A stretch of DNA of 64,000 nt from Desulfobacter curvatus DSM 3379 (GTDB taxonomy: Bacteria > Desulfobacterota > Desulfobacteria > Desulfobacterales > Desulfobacteraceae): assembly GCF_000373985.1 (NCBI RefSeq), contig NZ_KB893123.1, forward strand, positions 1 to 64,000. Direction: 5' to 3'. Shown here one piece after another: positions 60,333-64,000 of the stretch. A program made the position numbers and the translations under genes. The notes under the pieces were generated by a model, which searched no databases, was not told the origin of the DNA, and saw only the letters and a program-made list of their open reading frames with translations. Position 1 is the stretch's first letter. Each line of letters starts with the position of its first letter.

Positions 60333-61505
60333 ATGCAGTCCGTTTTAAAATCAGATCGTTGCGGGGATATTTTAAAATTTTCCGTCCCTGAAATTTTTTT
60401 TGGCAGAAACAGTCTAAAATACGCCGGCATGTGTGCCAGACGAATGGGGGCGGAAAAAATATTTCTGGTCTCTGATTCAGGCCTTGAAAAAACAGGGTGG
60501 TTGGAACAATTGCTCGATATACTTGCCCAGGAACAACTCAACTGGGTTTATTATTCTGATGTTCACTCCAATCCAAGGGACTGGCAGATTCAGCAGGGGG
60601 CAAGGCTTTACAAGGACCAGAATTGTGATGTTGTCATGGCCCTAGGCGGGGGCAGTCCCATGGACGCCGCAAAGGGTATCGCCCTGGTAGCCAGCAACGG
60701 CGGCCGGGTGAATGATTATGAAGGGGCCAACCGGATCCGTGACCCCCTTCCGCCTATGATATTCATTCCGTCAACCGCCAGCAGCGGATCAGATATTTCC
60801 CAGTTTGCAATCATCACGGACATGGAACGTAAGGTGAAGATGTCCATCATCAGCCGGACTCTTGTGCCTAATGTTTCCATCATTGATCCGGAACTTTTGA
60901 CCACCAAGTCCAGGGAGCTGATCATTGCCGCAGCCTTAGATGCCCTGGCCCATGCCATTGAAGCCCATGTCTCCCGGATTGCCTCTCCCATGACCGAAGT
61001 CCACTCCCTTAAAGCCATTGAACTGATCTTCCATCATCTGCCTGCAGCTCTTGAAAACCGCTCCATTGACAACCTTGAGAAACTGAGCATGGCAGGAACC
61101 TTTGCCGCAATGGCTTTTTCCAATGCCAGTTTAGGCCTGGACCATGCTTTGGCGCACTCCCTGGGAGGGGTATTGGACACGGTACACGGCATTATTCATC
61201 CCATTCTTTTGCCCCAGGTCATGCGGTTCAACCTTAAATCCAGTACAGACGAAATTGCCCAGATCGGCCGGGTTATTCTTGGCAAAAGCCTTTCGTCTCC
61301 CCAAGAGACCGCTCTGGCCGGCATTGAAAAGCTGGAAGCCTATTTTGAAAGCCTTGAAGTCTCTACCAAATTACGGGATATCGTACCGGACCGGTCAAAA
61401 CTTCAAAGTATCTGCGAAATGGCGGCCCTGGACACCTGCCTGCTGAGCAATCCAAGAAGCGCCAGTGTGCAGGAGATGCTTGAAATATGTGAAAGGGTGT
61501 GGTGA
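60333..61505 (+). CDS. Iron-containing alcohol dehydrogenase
   Basis: A 390-residue group III NAD(P)-dependent alcohol dehydrogenase. GGGSPMDAAKGIA binds the nucleotide, and the metal site is given by DALAHAIEAHVS (Asp, His), then LDHALAHSLGG and HGIIHPILLP (His residues). The natural alcohol is unknown. The stop overlaps the ATG of the downstream PAS kinase (ATGA), so enzyme and regulator pair are co-transcribed and the kinase may sense a related metabolite or redox state. Confidence 0.94.
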   Translation: MQSVLKSDRCGDILKFSVPEIFFGRNSLKYAGMCARRMGAEKIFLVSDSGLEKTGWLEQLLDILAQEQLNWVYYSDVHSNPRDWQIQQGARLYKDQNCDVVMALGGGSPMDAAKGIALVASNGGRVNDYEGANRIRDPLPPMIFIPSTASSGSDISQFAIITDMERKVKMSIISRTLVPNVSIIDPELLTTKSRELIIAAALDALAHAIEAHVSRIASPMTEVHSLKAIELIFHHLPAALENRSIDNLEKLSMAGTFAAMAFSNASLGLDHALAHSLGGVLDTVHGIIHPILLPQVMRFNLKSSTDEIAQIGRVILGKSLSSPQETALAGIEKLEAYFESLEVSTKLRDIVPDRSKLQSICEMAALDTCLLSNPRSASVQEMLEICERVW

Positions 61506-62719
61506 TGAAAAAAACAACCCTTGATGATATTATCGGCCTTAAGTACACCAAACTGGGGTTTTTCCCAGAGGCAAAGCACAAAATGATCCAGCTTAAGGCT
61601 GCCAACATCAGGCTTGAGCGCAAAAGTCAGAAACTTCAAGCCATTTTAGACGGAATTTCCGATGTGATGGTTATCATGTCCCTGAATTTTACCATCATCA
61701 CGGTAAACCGGCTTTTCTCAGATGTTTTCGACTGTAAGCAACCCGAAGGAAAGACCTGCTTCGAAGTTTTTACAAACAGGACCACACCTTGCCCGGACTG
61801 TCCGGTGGCCCTGTCTCTCAAAGACGGACAGGTCTGCCGCCAGACCCGGATTTATATGATCAAGGATAAAAAGCGGCAGTTTGAAGTGTCAGTATCTCCC
61901 ATGACGGACGCCCATGGAAAAATCTTTAGATTTATGCTCCTCATGCGGGATGTGACCCGGGAAAAAGCGTATCAGGAAAGCTATTACTACTCCACGAAAA
62001 TGGCCACCGTAGGACTGCTGGCAGCGGGTGTGGCCCATGAGATCAACAATCCTTTAACCTCTATCCACGGATTCTCAGAAGGCCTGAAACGGCGCCTGCC
62101 CAGACTTAGGGAGTGCCTTGAAAACAATCCCGGGACAGATGACCTGGCAGCAGATTTTAACGAATATATTGATACCATCATTGCCGAGTGCGACCGGTGC
62201 CGGGATATCGTAAAAAATTTGCTGACCTTCAGTCCGAGAAAACGAATTGATTTTTCCCGGGTGGATCTCAAGGAAATGGTCACCGATGTGATCAAACTGC
62301 TTCATTTCCGCCTCAGGCAGGAATCCGGTGTGACTATCGAGCTGGATATGCCTAAAGATATTCCAAAAATCAAAGGCAATGCCCCGGAGATCAAACAGGT
62401 ACTGCTCAACATCATCTGTAATGCCATCGATGCAGTTGAAGGCCGGGGCCGCCTCGACATCTCTGTTGAGGTTAAAAAAAAGTGGATTGCGCTTTCTGTC
62501 CGGGATAACGGATATGGTATTTGTGACGAAGACATGGAACGGCTTTTTGACCCTTTTTTCACCACCAAACCGCCTGGAAAAGGGACAGGCATCGGCCTGT
62601 CCACCTGCTATAATATTATCCAGCAGCACCAGGGAAGAATATTAGTTGACAGTGAACCCGACAAGGGAAGCGTGTTCCATATCTGCTTTCCCCTTGAGGA
62701 AAAAGAGACAGATGAATAA
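61505..62719 (+). CDS. PAS-domain sensor histidine kinase (soluble)
   Basis: A 404-residue cytoplasmic kinase. N-terminal helix, PAS (about 45-165) containing KTCFEVFTNRTTPCPDCPVA, a Cys-rich loop that could bind metal or a redox group, DHp with a normal H box (GVAHEINNPLTSIHG), and HATPase (ICNAIDAVEGRG, DNGYGI, GTGIGLST). ATG 61505 overlaps the dehydrogenase stop, and its own end overlaps the sigma-54 regulator by eight bases, so the two form a two-component pair of the NtrB-NtrC kind. Confidence 0.93.
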   Translation: MKKTTLDDIIGLKYTKLGFFPEAKHKMIQLKAANIRLERKSQKLQAILDGISDVMVIMSLNFTIITVNRLFSDVFDCKQPEGKTCFEVFTNRTTPCPDCPVALSLKDGQVCRQTRIYMIKDKKRQFEVSVSPMTDAHGKIFRFMLLMRDVTREKAYQESYYYSTKMATVGLLAAGVAHEINNPLTSIHGFSEGLKRRLPRLRECLENNPGTDDLAADFNEYIDTIIAECDRCRDIVKNLLTFSPRKRIDFSRVDLKEMVTDVIKLLHFRLRQESGVTIELDMPKDIPKIKGNAPEIKQVLLNIICNAIDAVEGRGRLDISVEVKKKWIALSVRDNGYGICDEDMERLFDPFFTTKPPGKGTGIGLSTCYNIIQQHQGRILVDSEPDKGSVFHICFPLEEKETDE

Positions 62720-64000
62720 ACCCGAAGACCAAATCAATGTGCTTGTGGTGGATGATGAAAAACACATCCGCAGACTGCTGGAAAAAGAACTGTCTTCGCC
62801 CAGGCGCCGGATTACAACGGCCGGAGACGCCCAGGCAGCGCTTTGCGCCGTCCAAAAGACCCGGTTTGACGTCATTATTCTGGATATCATGCTGCCGGAC
62901 GGCAACGGCATTGAATTAATGGCCCGTTTCCAGGAAGAGCTCCTGGCGGTCCAGATCATCCTGATCACCGGTTACGCCGATGTGGATGATGCGGTGGTCT
63001 CCATGAAAGCCGGCGCCTGCGATTATATCACCAAACCCTTTGATCTGGACCGGCTGGAACAGGTGGTTGAAACGGCATTCCAACGGGGCCTGGGGTACAA
63101 AAAAGAACTGCTCCGGCAACAGGGAGCCCTGCCGGCGAACACCAATTATCCGGATCAAATCATAGGGCATTCCAAAGCCATGGAGGAGATCCGTTTTCTT
63201 ATCCGTAAGGCTGCCCCCACAAATGTTCCGATTCTGATCACCGGGGAGAGCGGCACCGGAAAAAATGTCATTGCACGTCAGCTCCACGCCCAGAGCCTGA
63301 GAAACCATATTCCCTTGCTCACCAAAAACTGTGCAACGCTCCAGGAAGAACTGATGCGAAGCGAACTTTTCGGATATTGCAAAGGCGCCTTTACCGGAGC
63401 AGAAGCTTCCAGGGAGGGCCTGCTGAGTATGGCCGATGAAGGCACCCTTTTCCTGGACGAAATCGGGGATCTCTCTGTGGGTGTCCAGGCCTCACTTTTA
63501 AGGGTGATGGAAAACCAGACCTTCCGCCCTGTGGGAGACAAAAATGAAACCCGGGTAAACATCCGGTTTATCTTTGCCACCAACCGGGATCTGAAAAAGG
63601 CGGTTGCCGATGGAACCTTCAACCAGGCACTGTTTCACAGGCTTAACGTATTTACCATCAACACCTTGCCCCTGCGCAAGCGAAAAGAAGAGATACCCGT
63701 GCTGGTGGAACATTTTATAGGGAAATTGAAGCCGAACTGCAAAATCTCAAAAAATGCCATGAACCTTCTTATGGGCTATGACTGGCCGGGCAATGTAAGA
63801 GAACTGCACAATGTCATTGAGCGGGGGATTATTCTTTCGGACAACATGGTTATCACAGAACGCTGCCTGCCCCTTGAGCTTTTGGATACCTCAAGCCGGG
63901 ACAGAGAAGATGCACCCTTGTTTGCCTCCTTAAAAGAGGTTGAAAAAAAACATATATTGGCGGTAATGAATCATGTGGACGGCAACCGGTCTAAGTCGGC
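62712..64000 (+). CDS. Sigma-54-dependent response regulator, NtrC family (partial, runs off right edge)
   Basis: Open from ATG 62712 to the window end (429 codons). Receiver (1-120: VLVVDDEKHIRRLL, phospho-Asp in IILDIMLPDGNG, ITKPFD), AAA+ domain from about 150: Walker A GESGTGKN, the sigma-54 contact GAFTGA in YCKGAFTGAEAS, Walker B TLFLDEIGDL, arginine region NVRELHNVIERG. The final HNVDG-like KKHILAVMNHVDGNRSKS is the start of the Fis-type DNA-binding helix, cut by the edge. Partner of the upstream PAS kinase; it activates RpoN promoters. Confidence 0.95.
   Translation, partial: MNKPEDQINVLVVDDEKHIRRLLEKELSSPRRRITTAGDAQAALCAVQKTRFDVIILDIMLPDGNGIELMARFQEELLAVQIILITGYADVDDAVVSMKAGACDYITKPFDLDRLEQVVETAFQRGLGYKKELLRQQGALPANTNYPDQIIGHSKAMEEIRFLIRKAAPTNVPILITGESGTGKNVIARQLHAQSLRNHIPLLTKNCATLQEELMRSELFGYCKGAFTGAEASREGLLSMADEGTLFLDEIGDLSVGVQASLLRVMENQTFRPVGDKNETRVNIRFIFATNRDLKKAVADGTFNQALFHRLNVFTINTLPLRKRKEEIPVLVEHFIGKLKPNCKISKNAMNLLMGYDWPGNVRELHNVIERGIILSDNMVITERCLPLELLDTSSRDREDAPLFASLKEVEKKHILAVMNHVDGNRSKS

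Overview
The window reads as chromosome of a sulfate-reducing deltaproteobacterium of the Desulfobacteraceae type (Desulfobacter-like). That is an inference from gene content: aconitase next to a 2-oxoacid:ferredoxin oxidoreductase pair, a bacterioferritin of the Desulfovibrio desulfuricans kind, desulfoferrodoxin, a selenocysteine-containing SelD, the PaaK-plus-ACT pair, a split ATP synthase operon holding only F0 genes, and dense two-component and chemotaxis signalling. No rRNA, tRNA, CRISPR array or intact insertion sequence was seen.

Layout. 1-650: start of a leftward gene and a frameshifted VOC/glyoxalase relic. 0.67-3.65 kb: divergent hutH and hutI around a HutC-like palindrome. 3.8-12.1 kb: rightward phosphoesterase, LapA-like protein, mutS, cell-wall amidase, crotonase, phenylacetate-CoA ligase and ACT protein. 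12.3-16.1 kb: leftward PilZ / small protein / zinc-ribbon ParA / membrane kinase operon. 16.3-18.0 kb: atpZ-atpI-atpB-atpE with a clear terminator. 18.1-22.6 kb: leftward aro (class II DAHP synthase), nitrilase-family amidase, heptose-phosphate adenylyltransferase, pgeF and selD, the last needing UGA read as selenocysteine. 23.3-31.7 kb: an odd chemoreceptor, a lone receiver, acnA, korA, korB and bfr. 32-41.9 kb: a signalling block with a NarL regulator, a kinase lacking its phospho-histidine, a MASE3 hybrid kinase, a CheB-CheR-PAS-kinase-receiver protein and an alpha/beta hydrolase. 42-43.8 kb: desulfoferrodoxin, a ferritin-like protein and a receiver-DHp protein. 44.5-55.6 kb: a chemotaxis operon (cheW, mcp, cheA, cheD, HDOD, cheY, cheX, cheB, PAS-DHp protein, receiver, cheR). 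55.7-58.1 kb: polar amino-acid ABC transporter. 58.3-64 kb: EamA permease, Sfp-type transferase, Fe-alcohol dehydrogenase, a PAS kinase and an NtrC-type regulator that runs off the right edge.

The most unusual signal is a dispersed element of about 60 bp present ten times (3.6, 0.66, 16.1, 22.7, 25.0, 31.7, 51.4, 52.4, 53.5 and 55.6 kb). Most copies begin at, or within a few bases of, the stop codon of the gene upstream and lie in that gene's sense direction. Sequence differences between copies tend to preserve the same hairpin, so it looks like an RNA-level or hairpin-mobile element. Other notable points: two kinases with Asn where the phospho-accepting His belongs, two DHp proteins with no ATPase domain, and a chemoreceptor with no second membrane span or HAMP.
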